A DNA stretch of 64,000 bases, from assembly GCF_907165205.1 (NCBI RefSeq), contig NC_058189.1:684501-748500 (forward strand), written 5' to 3'. Positions 34,220 to 46,855 of this stretch are shown here, one piece after another (position 1 is the first letter of the stretch; each line of letters starts with the position of its first letter). Below the pieces are notes generated by a model, which saw only the letters and a program-made list of their open reading frames with translations, was not told the DNA's origin and did no database searches. A program made the translations under genes and the position numbers. The stretch is from Coccinella septempunctata. Lineage: Eukaryota > Arthropoda > Insecta > Coleoptera > Coccinellidae.

Positions 34220-36039
34220 CCTATTGGTACATATTTTAGGGGACAAATAATCCCTGGTTTCAAAGCATCGATCGTTCTTCTTCTCTCTACTCTCCAAAGT
34301 ATTTCATCCACAGATAGAAGTGGGTATGTTCAGTCCATTTATTTACACATGTCTGATTTGGTAGTAGTGAAATTGTCACCGTTCACAGAGTGTTTGTAGG
34401 TAGTACTCTTTATTTTTTTAATGGAAATCGGTACGAAAATGCATCAAGGGATTGATGAAATTTTCCTTCACTCACAAAAAGAACGTTTTCTTCAATAGTC
34501 AAAGAAAAAACTCTAAATCTACTCTATCTTCATGGAGTGCAAACAATCTGCGAATGCAATGGGAAAATAGTTATAAAACAACCTGTTATTAATGAGCATC
34601 CTCAATTCGACTAAAAACATCCCCGAAGCCGGTTATCACAACTCAACAGGAAATTTCGAAAATACCTCAACCATCCAAATTGCTTATTCTTTCGTCGGCC
34701 CTTATCACAATAACTTCAAAACTTACGACGATCGGGCGTTACACGAAAAATAAGAGACACGTCCGTCGATTAATAATTTCGACGCGAGATAGTGCGCCGT
34801 AACAACCCCCCCAGCACGCTCCGTTAATGGTGAGAGGCAACAGTATTATCGTTATGATGGATTCTGCTGGCATTTTCCCTCGTAACGATATGCAAAAAGG
34901 AAATTAGAGATGCGGCGATAGGTTCGCATCGTCTCTCAGATGTCTGCAGCCAGAGATAACTGACTCGTTTTAAATTAATATCGCTATAATATATTACTCA
35001 TTGTTACCATTTGAAGACCAACATGATTCGGCCGGCTCCACAGGAGCAGTAACAGAGTCATCAACCGTGTTATCCGATCGAATTTTCGGATTTAATTTCG
35101 GAGAAACGCCCGATATCTGATGCTGAGTTTGAACAGATGACGAAGGAGTATAGCCGTGTCGGAGATGTCAAGTAAGCGAAGTTTGCAATCGTTTACTCAC
35201 CCTAAGGAAACTCAATTAAAGTATTAAAGATGCAGAATGTTGTAATACTGCATAAACATTAATAATTTCGTGCATTCAAAAATACATTCAGAGAAAAATA
35301 ATAATGATTCATGTTGGGAGGAGCTGGGCTAGTAGACCATAGGAGTAAGTTGGGCAACGGAAATATCTCAGGAAACAAAAATATAATGAATTGATGTGGA
35401 CGATACTTGATGAAAATCCATAATTAAACTCAAAACAGATTATACGATTTTCAAAAAATGAGTTTTCAAATCACGACACGTGTTTCGTTTACTTCACCCA
35501 CCTGAAGATGGTTTTGTGATAGCGAAACGCGTGTCTTGGTTCAAAAACTCCTTTTGTGAAAATCGTAAAATCTGTTTCATGTTCAAATAAATATGCACTG
35601 CAGTCTGCAAGCAGAATTCGAATTAATATTATCCATTTCAAATCATAGGTATCTACCTATAAGCAACTGAACAGGTGAAAATGCAATTAGTTACCCCTCA
35701 GGGCTTAGGAAGAAACCTAGGCGAATCTCCACTGGAACCAACCTTCCTTCCGTACAAGCTTATTCATGGCTTCCACCTTTCTGAGGACACAGGGTATTCC
35801 ATTGAAAATTGCTCAATATCACTCTTGTTTTATTAAAGTAGATTATTTCACAAAAATAGAGATGACAAATAACTGCGGCGATATTTGTTTTTAAAAGAAA
35901 ACTTTCGGAGCGTCCGATGATGAAATTATTATGACGATTAGAAGACGAAGAGTTTTTTTCCTACCCGCAAGGCGTCGCTAGTAACTGAGACAAGAAACGC
36001 CTGGCAAACCCAGGTCGGGCAACCTATCATTCACGACTG
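34220..36039. other. Single-copy intergenic stretch
   Basis: No gene is seen. Positions 34620-35200 are richer in GC and CpG than the surrounding DNA and have no repeat counterpart in the window, so they are a candidate conserved noncoding block. Positions 35450-35560 contain an imperfect inverted repeat (gattttcaaaaaatgagttttcaaatcacgacacgtgtttcg / cgaaacgcgtgtcttggttcaaaaactcc..tttgtgaaaatcg). Confidence 0.4.
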
Positions 36040-37075
36040 GACGGAGTAAGGTTGGCACAAATGAAATGTCGTTAATATCATAACGACGTTGCCTCAACTT
36101 ATGTTAATTAATACTGAAAAATGCCGAAAGCTATCGAAAAAGAGGGAAAACAGAGTATCAGGAGGTGGTGTTTAGAGCTGAGGGTCGCTCATTCAAATAC
36201 TTGGGAAGCTTCATAAATACTAGGGCTGACCTAGACACGGAAATACACAACCGTATCAATTCGGTATCACGGGCATTCTGGAAGCTAAAGAACAGAGTGT
36301 TTCAAAATCACGACCCCAATCTGAAGACCAAGACAGCTGTTTACAAAGCAGTCGTCCTCCCAACGCTTCTTCACGAAAGCGAAAGCTGGACGCCCTACAG
36401 GCGACATATTAAACAGCTTGAACAAGCGCAACAACGTCATCTAAGACAAATAATGCACATCAGATAGTTTCACAAAGTTTCGAATGTAGAAGTCTTGCAG
36501 CGTGCTAGTTGTACAACAATTGAGACTCAAGTAAAGAGGGGGCCCGACTCAGATGGAGCGGCCACATTTTGAGGATGCAAGACACAAGACTCCCCAAAAT
36601 AGCTCTATATGGCGAATTCATAGAGGGAGCTCGGAAACCAGGAGGCCAGTATAAGCGGTTTATCCCTAAAATCAGTTAATGTCAATCATAACTGGGAACA
36701 ACTAGCGTTGGACAGGTCACAGTGGAGGTCTTTGGTCCGCAGTTATAACAGAGACTCGAGAAGGATACGGCGACGCGGCGGCCATATCCGGTTGTAGACC
36801 GTCGTGTGGATGTTTCCACAATCAGAAAGATTGTGAATGAATAGGATGAGAGGATTTCCTTCTATTGGGAGATTGCAAGATGATTTTTGTTGAAAAATAC
36901 AATATTCTAGTAATTATCCATTAATTCCTTTGAGAGATACCCATTCCTACCACTGCATCATATGCAATTCATCTTTGGGTTGATTTTTTTGATTCAACAA
37001 CCAATATAACGCCTTCAACATTTAGCCATGAAGATAACCAACATTAACTCTTCTCGAGCAACGTCCTATTAGGTC
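36040..37075 (+). mobile_element. TE-A copy 4 (fragmented) with an internal LINE piece
   Basis: Positions 36040-36199 match the left part of TE-A and 36812-37075 match later parts, with internal deletions. About 150 bp of TE-A between them is replaced by LINE sequence. The left junction falls in a stretch, ttcaaata, that is common to both elements. Confidence 0.75.
36192..36811 (+). mobile_element. Non-LTR retrotransposon fragment (C-terminal region)
   Basis: The plus frame encodes the post-RT part of a LINE ORF2: FKYLGSFINTRADLDTEIHN, RINSVSRAFWKLKNRVF, KTAVYKAVVLPTLLHESESW, RRHIKQLEQAQQRHLRQIMH. A stop is followed by RLRWSGHILRMQDTRLPKIA and LYGEF.EGARKPGGQYKR. These motifs (YLGS, LL..SE.W, Y...LE..Q.R.LR.I, R..W.GH..RM.D.R.PK) are standard in many insect and animal LINEs. 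It is 5'-truncated and lacks the RT core. The clade is not assigned. Confidence 0.85.
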
Positions 37076-38600
37076 TCCATAATTCAATGTTCTTCCTTAT
37101 AAACAATAAATACGTTTAAAAACTCTGTACAATGCAGGTTTAGTCCTGAGGTTAAAAGGTTTTTACCTTAAATTGCACAATGCAACAATTACGATTCTCT
37201 CAAAAGAGACCTGATGCATCTAATCCGATGAACTTGGTACTGAACCATTCATTGTCCAGCCATATATTTATGTTCTGTTTCGGAGTCACCTTCCACAGTC
37301 CCGTACTTGAATTGAAATTTTGTCGAACTTCTAGGGGTTGTATCTCAGCCATCTTGGATAATTTATATAGACAATTTTTGGTTAAACGACTTATTGTGAT
37401 GAGTTCTACAGTTTTTCAACAAAAAAGCCTCACCTATGAAAACACCCGGTATGTATGAATGGTTTCATACTTTACTCAAGATGCGGGGAAAATACAGGAG
37501 GTGATACCTTGTCCGAAGACACATGGGATCAAATATGCACCCTTCTGAGATGTGGGCTGTGTAGAAAGCAACTTTCCTCACGTTTTCGAATTGAAAGGGC
37601 TAGAGATATTGTCATCAATATCAGCATAAATCGACCCTATATCGAGAGGAGAAATGGCCAATTTTTTATGTTGAATAAGAAAAGTTCTTGAAACGTCATG
37701 TAGAACTTTCTGTTAAAATATATGAACAAATCAAAGACTCACCCTGTATGAATAAGGTAATTTCCGTCGGACACTTGAGAAGATGACCCGAGGAAGATCC
37801 CGTGGAACACAGACTCGTTCATCAAAAATAACGATAAATTTATTCGTATGCTAATCGACTTTCGAGTACCCAATAAATTCACGATAGTTGCCCGTTTTCC
37901 ATTAGGTAACTTCACATGGATAATCAAAGTGACCGCCCACTACGCAAAGATCGTTATTCTCACTCGTCCGTTCAGTGGACCAAAATCTCGGGGTTGCGCT
38001 AATCCCTTGTATCGTAGGCAGTGGAATCTATCCACATTGTTTTCTTTGACTCGATAACCAATCATCAAAGTATATATATTTATCATTAACTTTAATTAAC
38101 TTGTGATGAATGAATTACGAGTACGTTGCATAAAAGGTACCTACCCCAAAAAGTTGAAACATTGACACAAAAAGGGCTGGTAATAAACTAAGCAACAAAT
38201 AAGTTTGGCTAATTATAATAGATTTTCATTCCGAAAAGTAAGGCCTTATACTCTCATACTTCGCCTATATTCCACTGTCACAAGGTAATTTTTTTTTTTT
38301 TCAATCTATTCTTGTTGAACAGGTGAATGTAAGGCAGCCAAAAATTTTCGTTTTTTGGCGAAGAATTTGCCCAAATTGAAGGGCCTCACATAGTTTTTTT
38401 TAAGCCGAGGTGATTGTTAGGTCACACACCTCAGGGCCTCTTCGCCACTTTTCAGATACCTATACAACAATGCGTTGCTATAGAAATATCGCCATTTTAT
38501 GAAATCACCTTGATTTCTTGAAATTCTAGCAAATTCTACAAAAAAGTCTAAAAAAGTAGACGGACCATATGTCCGATTTACCTTAGTCTATCGTGAATTT
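37076..38600. other. No gene recognised
   Basis: Positions 37180-37440 repeat a segment of 18220-18440 (ctaatccgatgaacttg.tactgaaccattcattgtccagc). Positions 37700-37750 are an end of repeat F. Positions 37755-38060 are a GC-richer single-copy patch. No exon is identified. Confidence 0.45.
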
Positions 38601-38699
38601 TGAAGAACGTTACAAGTGTGTCAAAGCGATTGTAAATTTGTAGTAAAATCAAAATATTGTATTGCGTAGAGGAAAAGGTGAAAATGATGGAGATTATTT

Positions 38700-39532
38700 T
38701 TTAGAAATAACGACTCTGCACGAATAACAACTGCTTTATTTAACGAACGACATCCTGGACAAAATGTATCCGCTGCTTTCGTTATGCAACTGGTTGCCAA
38801 ATTTGACGCTACTGGTTCGGTCGGAAACAAAAAGAGGGTGCAGAGACGAAACCAGGGACGTGGTAGTTTTGGGTCATGTAGCAATGGATCTGACCCTTAG
38901 TATGAGGAACTTGTCCGATGTATCTGGTGTTTCACGCACAACAATCGGGTTCAGAGTGTTCATTTTGCCTTAACGACATTGTAAACCGGCATAACTGTCG
39001 GTATTGGTTAGATGAAAATCCAAGATTTTTTCGTGACGTACATACTCAGCTTCCAGGAAGATTAAATGTTTGGGCGGGTTTTCATGGAAATCTCTTATAT
39101 CCGGTAATCTCCATAGCCAAATTTATTTAGATCTATTGGAGAACGCTATTTATCCAATTCTCGTGCATGTATTGGGGAATGCAGAAGACCATCAAACGAT
39201 AATTTTTCAACAAGATGGCGCACCACCTTATTTCGTTTAACCGGTGTGTCTGTTCTTAGATGAAAATTTTCTTCACGCCTGGATCGAAGGGACATATTGA
39301 GTGGCCACCCAGATCACCTGATTGGGCTCCACTGGAATTTTTTCTATGGGGTCACGTGAAATCCAAGATTTACGCTACCCAGCTTGAGTCATTTGATGAT
39401 TTGCGAACTCGAATCATTAATGAATGCCGTCAAATTACACAAGAAATCCTGAATAATGTACATGGATGTTTTGAGCAGAAATTATATTACTCCTATTACA
39501 TAGGAGTGAATAGTGCCATTTCCAACATTTAA
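38700..39532 (+). pseudogene. Tc1/mariner-superfamily transposase relic (non-mariner type)
   Basis: Disjoint frames carry ALFNERHPGQNVSAAFVMQL and TGSVGNKKR (the linker after the N-terminal HTH), then NRHNCRYWLDENP and GRLNVWAGFHGNLLYP, then IFQQDGAPPYF, then WPPRSPDWAPLEFFLWGHVK and a C-terminal helix region (LRTRIINECRQITQEILNNV). The order matches DDE transposases of the superfamily common in insects. The third acidic residue reads E (PLEFFLW), where relatives of this type usually have D. At least three frameshifts or stops make it non-functional. Ends are not identified. Confidence 0.8.
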
Positions 39533-39689
39533 TAAACTTATCATCACAAAAGTAAGTACTCTTCCACTATTTCACCTGTCATTTTAGTATCGCAACACTC
39601 CTAATCCCCATTCATTCACTCATTGCTCTATAAAGAATAAATCTATAAAAGAAAACAAGAAGAAAACTATCGTTGCGAACAAACTTATA

Positions 39690-40735
39690 ATTTCTTAGGG
39701 CTACTTGCAACTGTGTGCCCTCCTGTGACTGAAAAGACCCAACCGTGACCCACAGATCCTTCTACATTTCGGGCATGGACAGTCACCAACCAGATCTGGC
39801 CGTCGCTGTATTCTTCTCGAGTCTCCATTATAACTGTGGACCAAAGACCTTCACTATAACCTGTCTAACGCTAGTTGTTCCCAGTCATGATTTTAGGGGT
39901 TGATGCAGTATATCCTTAAACCGCTTATACTGGCCTCCTGGTTTCCGAGCTCCCTCTGTGAATTCGCCATACAGAGCTATTTTGGGCAGTCTTGTGTCTT
40001 GCATCCTCAGAATGTGGCCGCTCTATCTGAGTCGGGCCCTCTTTACTTGAGTTAGACAACTCGCGCGTTGCAAGACTTCTGGATTCGAAACTTTGTGGAA
40101 CCATCTGATGATTTGTCTTAAATGACGTTGTTGCGTTTTTTATTTATAATGAATCACGCAACTTCTCATGTATAATCGAGGAGTTCGCTAAGAACTCTCT
40201 AGAATATATGAAGGGTTACTAAAAACATACCCTTTTCTTGAGCTAGTAATTGAGAAATTATACCGCTTATACTGGCCTTCTGGTTTTCGAGCTCCCTCTG
40301 TGAATTCACCATACAGAGCTATTTTGGGGAGTCTTGTGTCTTGCATCCTCAGAATGTGGACGCTCCAACTCAGTCGGGCCCTCGTTACTTTAGTTAGACA
40401 ACTCGCGCATTGCAACACTACTGGATTCGAAACTTTGCGGAACCATCTGATGTGCATTATTTGTCTTAGATGACGTTGTTGCGTTTGTTGAAGCTGTTTA
40501 ATATGTCGCCTGTTGGGCGTTGGGAGGACCACTGCTTTGTAAACAGCTTGGTCTTCTGATTGAGGTCGTGATTTTGAAAAACTCTGTCTTTTAGCTTCCA
40601 GAATGCCCGTGTTGCCGAATTGATGCCGTTGTGTATTTCCGTGTCTAGGTTAGCCCTAGTATTTATGAAGCTTCCCAAGTATTTGAACTGCTTGACCTGT
40701 TCTAGAATTTCATCCTACAGGCTGATATCTATTTG
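39690..40735 (-). mobile_element. Non-LTR retrotransposon fragment, internally rearranged
   Basis: This is the same LINE family as 36192-36811, on the minus strand. It reads from QFKYLGSFINTRANLDTEIH through LSWSVHILRMQDTRLPKIAL, and at its 3' end reaches a terminal zinc-knuckle-like CPKCRRICGSRLGLFSHRRA segment. The stretch that encodes RMQDTRLPKIALYGEF.EGARKP.GQYKR occurs twice (about 40255-40495 and about 39897-40140), separated by about 110 bp of foreign sequence. Confidence 0.85.
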
Positions 40736-40948
40736 AAGGCTTTATTCGAAATCAACGGTTTGTACTCACCCCCGTTAGGGGGTTGCAGTTACGGGGATGC
40801 AAAGAGCGGAAAAGTTGTTCCTTCTCGAGTCAGAAACGGGTCCGAGTGATTTTCATTTTAAAGCCAGAAAATCGAAGTGTTAAGTTTTCGTTTGACCACT
40901 CTGTATAATAGGACTGAGGGAGGATCACATACTTTCGCTGATCAACTA

Positions 40949-41940
40949 AGGACCGTAAGATTAATCGTAGTTTAAACTTCCGATTAAGAAATCTCCGATT
41001 AAAGTTAATCTATGGTTTAAACCGTCGTGTTAAGATCAAGTACGAAATGAGAATAGATTAACTAATCCTGTGCAGTTGTCAAAATAGTTGGCTATTTGAA
41101 CTAATTGTGATTCATTGATTGTCATTTCTTAGTTTTCTGTGTTAATCTTTAGATCAGTGCTTCTGTCAGACTGCAGCGATCAGTTTATTCTGTTGCGATC
41201 TGTGTATCAGCATTATTATTGTTATATTATTAAGGTGTGAGGTAAAACCTATGGTTGATACATAGCATTCAGTGCTTCGTTTCTGAAAATATCTATATTT
41301 AGTAGGTATCTAACGAAAGGCACATTTCGAAGTGGAAATAAGGAATTGCTTTTGAACATATAGCAATTCAGAATATGGATTGCAAGAGAGACAAAATACG
41401 AAATTGAATGTTGATATTTCACCTTGAGGTGGGCTTATTTTTTTCTCAATCTCACTAAAAATTGCTCTTGCAGAAGTTTTGGAGATCGAATTCGATATCA
41501 TCCCATGTATCCCAATGATTTTCTTGATCACGGATAATATATGGTCTATCATGATACTTATTGAAATCATTCAGCTCGTGCAAGATTTCAATATCTGAAT
41601 TCGAATCACTTCCAATCATCATATTCCAATTCCATGTTCATTCTCAAACATTGAACTCAATAATTCTTTAACCAGCAACGCAAACCTAAACACAATTTCT
41701 TCAATCAAAACAAACAAGAAACTTCAAAAAACTTTATAGAAGCAGGTAAAAAATAGTTTCATAGAATATATAGGGTTTAATCCCTTTTGGATGGTTTAAA
41801 CCTACCGTCCCGAAGGTTTAAACTAATCGATAGTTTAAACCATCCTTGATGGATTAACTATGTTTGATCTTAAGAAATAATCGTTATCCAAAGTTTAAAC
41901 CCTCATTCTTGGTTTAAACTACCATTAATCTTACGGGCCT
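40949..41940. mobile_element. DNA element with GTTTAAAC-rich inverted ends
   Basis: The left end aggaccgtaagattaatcgtagtttaaac pairs with the right end gtttaaactaccattaatcttacgggcct. The subterminal regions are studded with GTTTAAAC palindromes and 'gattaa' motifs on both sides, which are candidate transposase binding sites. The interior of about 0.8 kb shows no convincing coding frame. It is probably non-autonomous. Confidence 0.8.
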
Positions 41941-42862
41941 AAGTGATATTGTCAGTTATGCACATGATGAAAGAAAAAATTCACATTCTGTCTCAAGTAT
42001 TTCGTCTGATTCTAAAAAAAAACACTAAAAACAGCCTTTATTAAGTTTGAACGGCCATTATGATGTTGTGGCTGGGTAGTGTGTAGAATCACGAAAACGA
42101 CCATTTCGGAAAGTAATTGGAATAACCCTTACAATATCAATATTCCGAATCTGGCGTTTGACCTGGTCTTTATCGATTTCCCAGCGTAATGCCACTAAAC
42201 GACACGGACCGCAGAGCTGCGATTTAATGGTGCGAGAAATCGTCGCCGGGACTCAAAACAATATATTATATTTAGCGTCCGTTCTCAACTTCCGAAATTC
42301 CTCCTCAAAATTACGCCGTTACTACAAGCGCTCGTACATTATCCAGGACACATTCCAAACAACAATCTACTATTAAACCTAGTTGTATCTCCTGCTTTCA
42401 TATTGGTGAAAGGGTGCTGCTCCTATAGGAATTCCTTTCCGATAAAGGAATCTGCAAATTCCCCGAGTTATTTTACGTTGGCCAGCGAAGCGGCTCTGAA
42501 CTATGAAGGTAATATTCTTGGGGACATGATAATATTGCCGGGGTCATGGCGGAAGCAGGATGTGCAGGAATTTCGTTACTTCATTTTATAAATATTTTTC
42601 ATTATGGTTATAGCAACATTTTATCTTATCCAAAGCTGGGCGGTACTAAGTACAAATACCAGAATTATACAGTTAGTTTGTCATAGCGTCATAACCCCAC
42701 ATTTTCGTAGTTTACAGAGTGAAATGTGTCAAATTTCCATGGCCAACAGAGTGCTAAAAGAAAAGTGAACGGAGTATAGTTTTCGAGAAAGGGTGTCAAA
42801 GATGAAACGCAGTTTTCGTCACAGAATTTTTCTCAATTTCGAGAATTGACAAAACGCCTATG
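41941..42862. other. Single-copy stretch, no gene recognised
   Basis: Positions 42130-42560 are GC-richer than the neighbourhood, with short open frames (42158-42376 and 42403-42591, plus). I cannot connect them to each other by splice sites or to a protein family. Positions 42680-42780 are a short TE-A end fragment (gtcataaccccacattttcgta...gaacggagtata). Confidence 0.4.
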
Positions 42863-44050
42863 TATACTTCATTCAACTTTATTTTAGCAGTCGATTAGCC
42901 ATGTAAATTTGACACATTTCACTCTGTATAGTACGAAAATGTGGGGTTATGAAGCTTGTCAAAACATTGTTGGGTTTTAAATCAACGCTATGTTGCCCGT
43001 TCTGCCTAAAAGTTTCTGTTATTACGCATTTTATCACAATGTCGAATCTCTTCGGAAAATATGTGACGAACATAATTGAAGTTTATACAAACTGATTGAA
43101 GACATACCAAATCCAGTTATTTGCAAGGAAAATACAAGAGATCAGTATAATATCATAATATGCTCTAGCTTGAGGAGAGGTATCTTTTTTGGCTTACATC
43201 ATTTGTAGATTTCAAAAATATTAACCCGAAGATGAATTGCATATGATGCAGTAGTTGGCAATGGGTATCTCCCGAAGCAATTAACAGATAATTACAAGAA
43301 TGTTAAATTTTTCAACAAAAATCATCTTGCATCAATATAAGTGAAAAGAGTTGAAGGAAGTTTCAATGCAACTTCACCGTTGAACAAAAATTTCACATGA
43401 ATAAACAGTAACAGAGCAACTTGCGCGTATTTGTGGCTATTCATCTTAATACGTTGATGTAATAATAATAATTAGGTATTTATTAGGACCTTAAGACATT
43501 TACATTGTATAGGACAAGTCAGATGAAAAATAGAAAAATCCATTTTAGGGAACTTATTCTCCGATGACATTTATCGAAAATCCTGTAGTAAACTTTTCGC
43601 ATTAATTCACTCAAACATAAAATTCCCAAATGCCACAACTTTTTTGGGTCTCCCAATAGAAGGAAATTCTTTGTCATACTCTTCATTCACAATCTTCCTG
43701 ATTGTGGAAATATTCAGCTTAGTGAAATATAAGTCGTTAAGATTCAGATCTAACATCTCTTACATTGAATATATGTTCGCTATCGTCTGACGTATTGTGG
43801 ATTTTAGAATATCAGGGTATAACTATTTGAATGAGCGGACCTGAATTCTAGATAGCACTTCCCGAAACCCTGTCTCTTTTTTCAATCACTTTCGGAATTT
43901 TCGTAATATTGATTGATATTAGTTGTGGCAACGGCGCTATGACATTAACGACATTTCATGAGTGCCAACCTAACTTCGTTCTAGTTACAAAAACTTGAGA
44001 AAATTATTTCATGGCCAACCGACTGCTAAAATGAATTTGAATGAAGTATA
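42863..44050 (-). mobile_element. TE-A copy 5 (full length)
   Basis: This copy has ends tatacttcattcaactttattttagcagtcg and ctaaaatgaatttgaatgaagtata, and its interior is collinear with the other copies. The 64-codon minus frame at 42879-43073 recurs almost identically in the copy at 47963. It is family sequence, not a host gene. Confidence 0.9.
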
Positions 44051-45551
44051 CTGTTGGAATGCGACTTCTCAATGATTTTTCAATGTCACGGTGATTTTCA
44101 CCTGTTATAGTTTTTCGTTTTCTGCTCTATAACAGGGACGGACAAAAAATATTTCAATTCGATCAATATTGAACTAACCACTGTTATTTTCCCTGATGAT
44201 AATTGAGCGTACAATTGAACTTAGATGAACTCCACAAACTTGATGGAAATTACTTGACATTAATTTTTTTATATACAGGATGGTCCGTTAATTCCTTGTA
44301 CTTATGTTGGGATAGGAGAGTAAGATATATGTGTTAGCAAATGTTAATTTGACCCCCCTTAAAATATACTGATAATGTCCGACGACGAATGTCGAAGGAA
44401 GAATAAGAGTATAGAACCTATGCTCTGTGAACTCTGTGCTCCAATGTTACCTGCTCTCTCTTTTGCACAGGCCGAGCACACGATTACTTGAACTACCTTG
44501 CCGGGCGGTACGCTTTGTACCTGACCCTTTGTTAGAGCACCTCCACGTGCTAGATAACCGACCGCCATCTTACTTTGTGAATAAAAAGTACCAACCACGT
44601 GTTTTATTAAATCTAACATATGTATATACAACTTTCTGGTCAAAAGGAGTGACACTATTGTCACAAGGGAGATATAGAACATGATCCTTTCCTTTCTTTT
44701 ACCACTATGCTCTACATAAACTTTAAGATTAGTGAAAATCAAGAAAATATCACACAATTTTTGAGACAATGTTGTTCAGAAGAGGAAATTTTTTTCCCAC
44801 TTGAAAATTTTTCGCTTTCAAGGAATGCTGAAAGTAACGATTTAGTTACGAATAATATCAATCGCTTGACAACAACATCTTTCAATCCAATCATCTACAA
44901 TGTTTTGTGAGAACATCGCATCCCCTGCGGTTGGCCTGTCATTTGTTTCTGTATATGTTGCGCAATTTGGAGCAAGACGAGGGGATTGTACTCAACTTTG
45001 GGATTCGGAACTTTGAAACTATTCCTGGTGGAACTTTAGACAAACATAGTAGTTGATATCATCTATCATAACAACCATCATTTATCATCAAATGGGGGAC
45101 TTGTTCCCATATTCGAAATATCGCTTGCGTACAGTTTTAATAAATTGTCATCATTGGATCAGCCAGAAATCAGCTCAACGTAATTCTTTGTTTTCTTGCT
45201 CGCAAAAATATGGTCGATTTCAATATATGTGGCGGGCTATCACCAAGATTTGGGTGCATGGTGCCTACCCTGGCCACTACCTCTCTACGCCCATGATTTC
45301 CATTGAAAATATAAAAGTTTCGTTGATATTCATAACATCAATTTATTGGGATCAATAATGGGATTGATTGTTGAAGACGATAATATTATCCTATTCAGTA
45401 CTAGACCAAGCCCCAACCATTAATCCTGTTCATGGCTTTTTTGATTCCGTCAGACACATCCTCAAAGTTATTTTCTTGTGCTAGCATTGGCATTATCAAC
45501 ATACAAATAGGTTTTTATTTCCCCCACGGTCTCATCATTGGTTCCTATACA
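44051..45551. other. No gene recognised
   Basis: Overlapping frames on both strands occur at 44359-44910 (one contains a run that ends CSACAKERAGN). The shadow pairs make coding unlikely without other support. Nothing else is identified. Confidence 0.45.
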
Positions 45552-45731
45552 GGGCGAGTCTTTGACTTTCACAAATATTTTAACATTAGATTCTTGAGAT
45601 CAAAAGAAACACTTTTCTCCCATGTCATTTTTCTGAATTAGCTTGGTTTATAAGATGCATACTGTTAGAAAACCATGAAAAAATTTGATTTTTAGTTTTG
45701 TCTCACAAACGGTTTCACCGAAAGAACATCA
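45552..45731 (+). repeat. Dispersed repeat F, partial copy
   Basis: The segment 'tacagggcgagtctttgactttcacaaatattttaaca' to 'tctcacaaacggtttcaccgaaagaa' matches the F family (compare 18950-19140 in reverse). It is joined directly to a truncated TE-A copy. Confidence 0.75.
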
Positions 45732-46855
45732 AAACATTTTTGGGTTTTAAATCAACGCTATGCTGCCCGTTCTACAAAAGTTTCTGTTATTACGTATTTT
45801 ATCACAATGTCGAATCTCTTCGGAAAATATGTGACGAACATAATTGAAGTTTATACAAACTGATTGAAGGCATACCAAATCCAGTTATTTGCATGGAGAT
45901 TACAAGAGATCAGTATAATATAATATGCACTAGCTTGAGGAGAGTTAATGTTCGTTATCTTCTTTGGCTGAAGTTTGAATACGTTACATCAGTTGTAGAT
46001 TTCAAAAATATTAACCCGAAGATGAAATGCATATGATGCAGTAGTTGGGAATGGGTATCTCTCGAAGCAATTAACAGAAAATTACAAGAATGTTAAATTC
46101 TTCAACAAAAATCATCTTGCATCAATATAAGTAAAAGGAATTAAAGGAAGTTTCAATTCCTGATGAACATCACCTTTGAACAAAAATTTCGCATGAATAA
46201 ACATTTAACAGGACAACTGGCTCGTACTTGTGGCTGTTCATCTTAATACATTGATATAATATTAAGAATTAGGTATTTATTGGTACCTTAAGACATTCAC
46301 AATGTATAGGATAAGTCAAATGAAAAATATAAAAATCAATTTTCGGGAACTTATTCTACGATGTCATTCATCGAAAATCCTGTAGTAAACTTTTCGCATT
46401 GATTCACTCAAACATAAAATTCTCAAATGCCACCACTTTTTTGGGTATCCCAATAGAAGGAAATTCTTCGTCATCCTCTTCATTCACAATCTTTCTGATT
46501 GTGGAAATATTCAGCTGAAATATAAGTCGTTTAGATTCAGATGAAACATTATATAAATTCACTTACATTGAATATGTTCACTACCGTCTGACGTAGTGTG
46601 GATTTTAGAATATCAGGGTATAACTATTTAAATGAGCGGACCTGAATTCTAAATAGCATTTCCTGAAACCCTGTCTCTTTTTTCAATCACTTTCGGCATT
46701 TTCGTAATAAAAATTGATATTAGTTGTGGCAACGGCGTTATGACATTAACGAGTTTTCATGAGTGCCAACCTTACTCCATTCTATATAGTTACAAAAACT
46801 TGAGAAAATTATTTCATAGCCAACCGACTGCTGAAATAAATGTGAATGGAGTATA
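45732..46855 (-). mobile_element. TE-A copy 6 (one end missing)
   Basis: This copy matches TE-A from 'aaaacatttttgggttttaaatc' to the intact end 'gaatggagtata'. The left terminal portion of about 100 bp is replaced by repeat F. Confidence 0.88.

Noticed and set aside
42879..43073. 64-codon minus frame repeated at 47979-48173
   Set aside because: The frame recurs because both lie at the same place in copies of TE-A. There is no evidence that it is translated.
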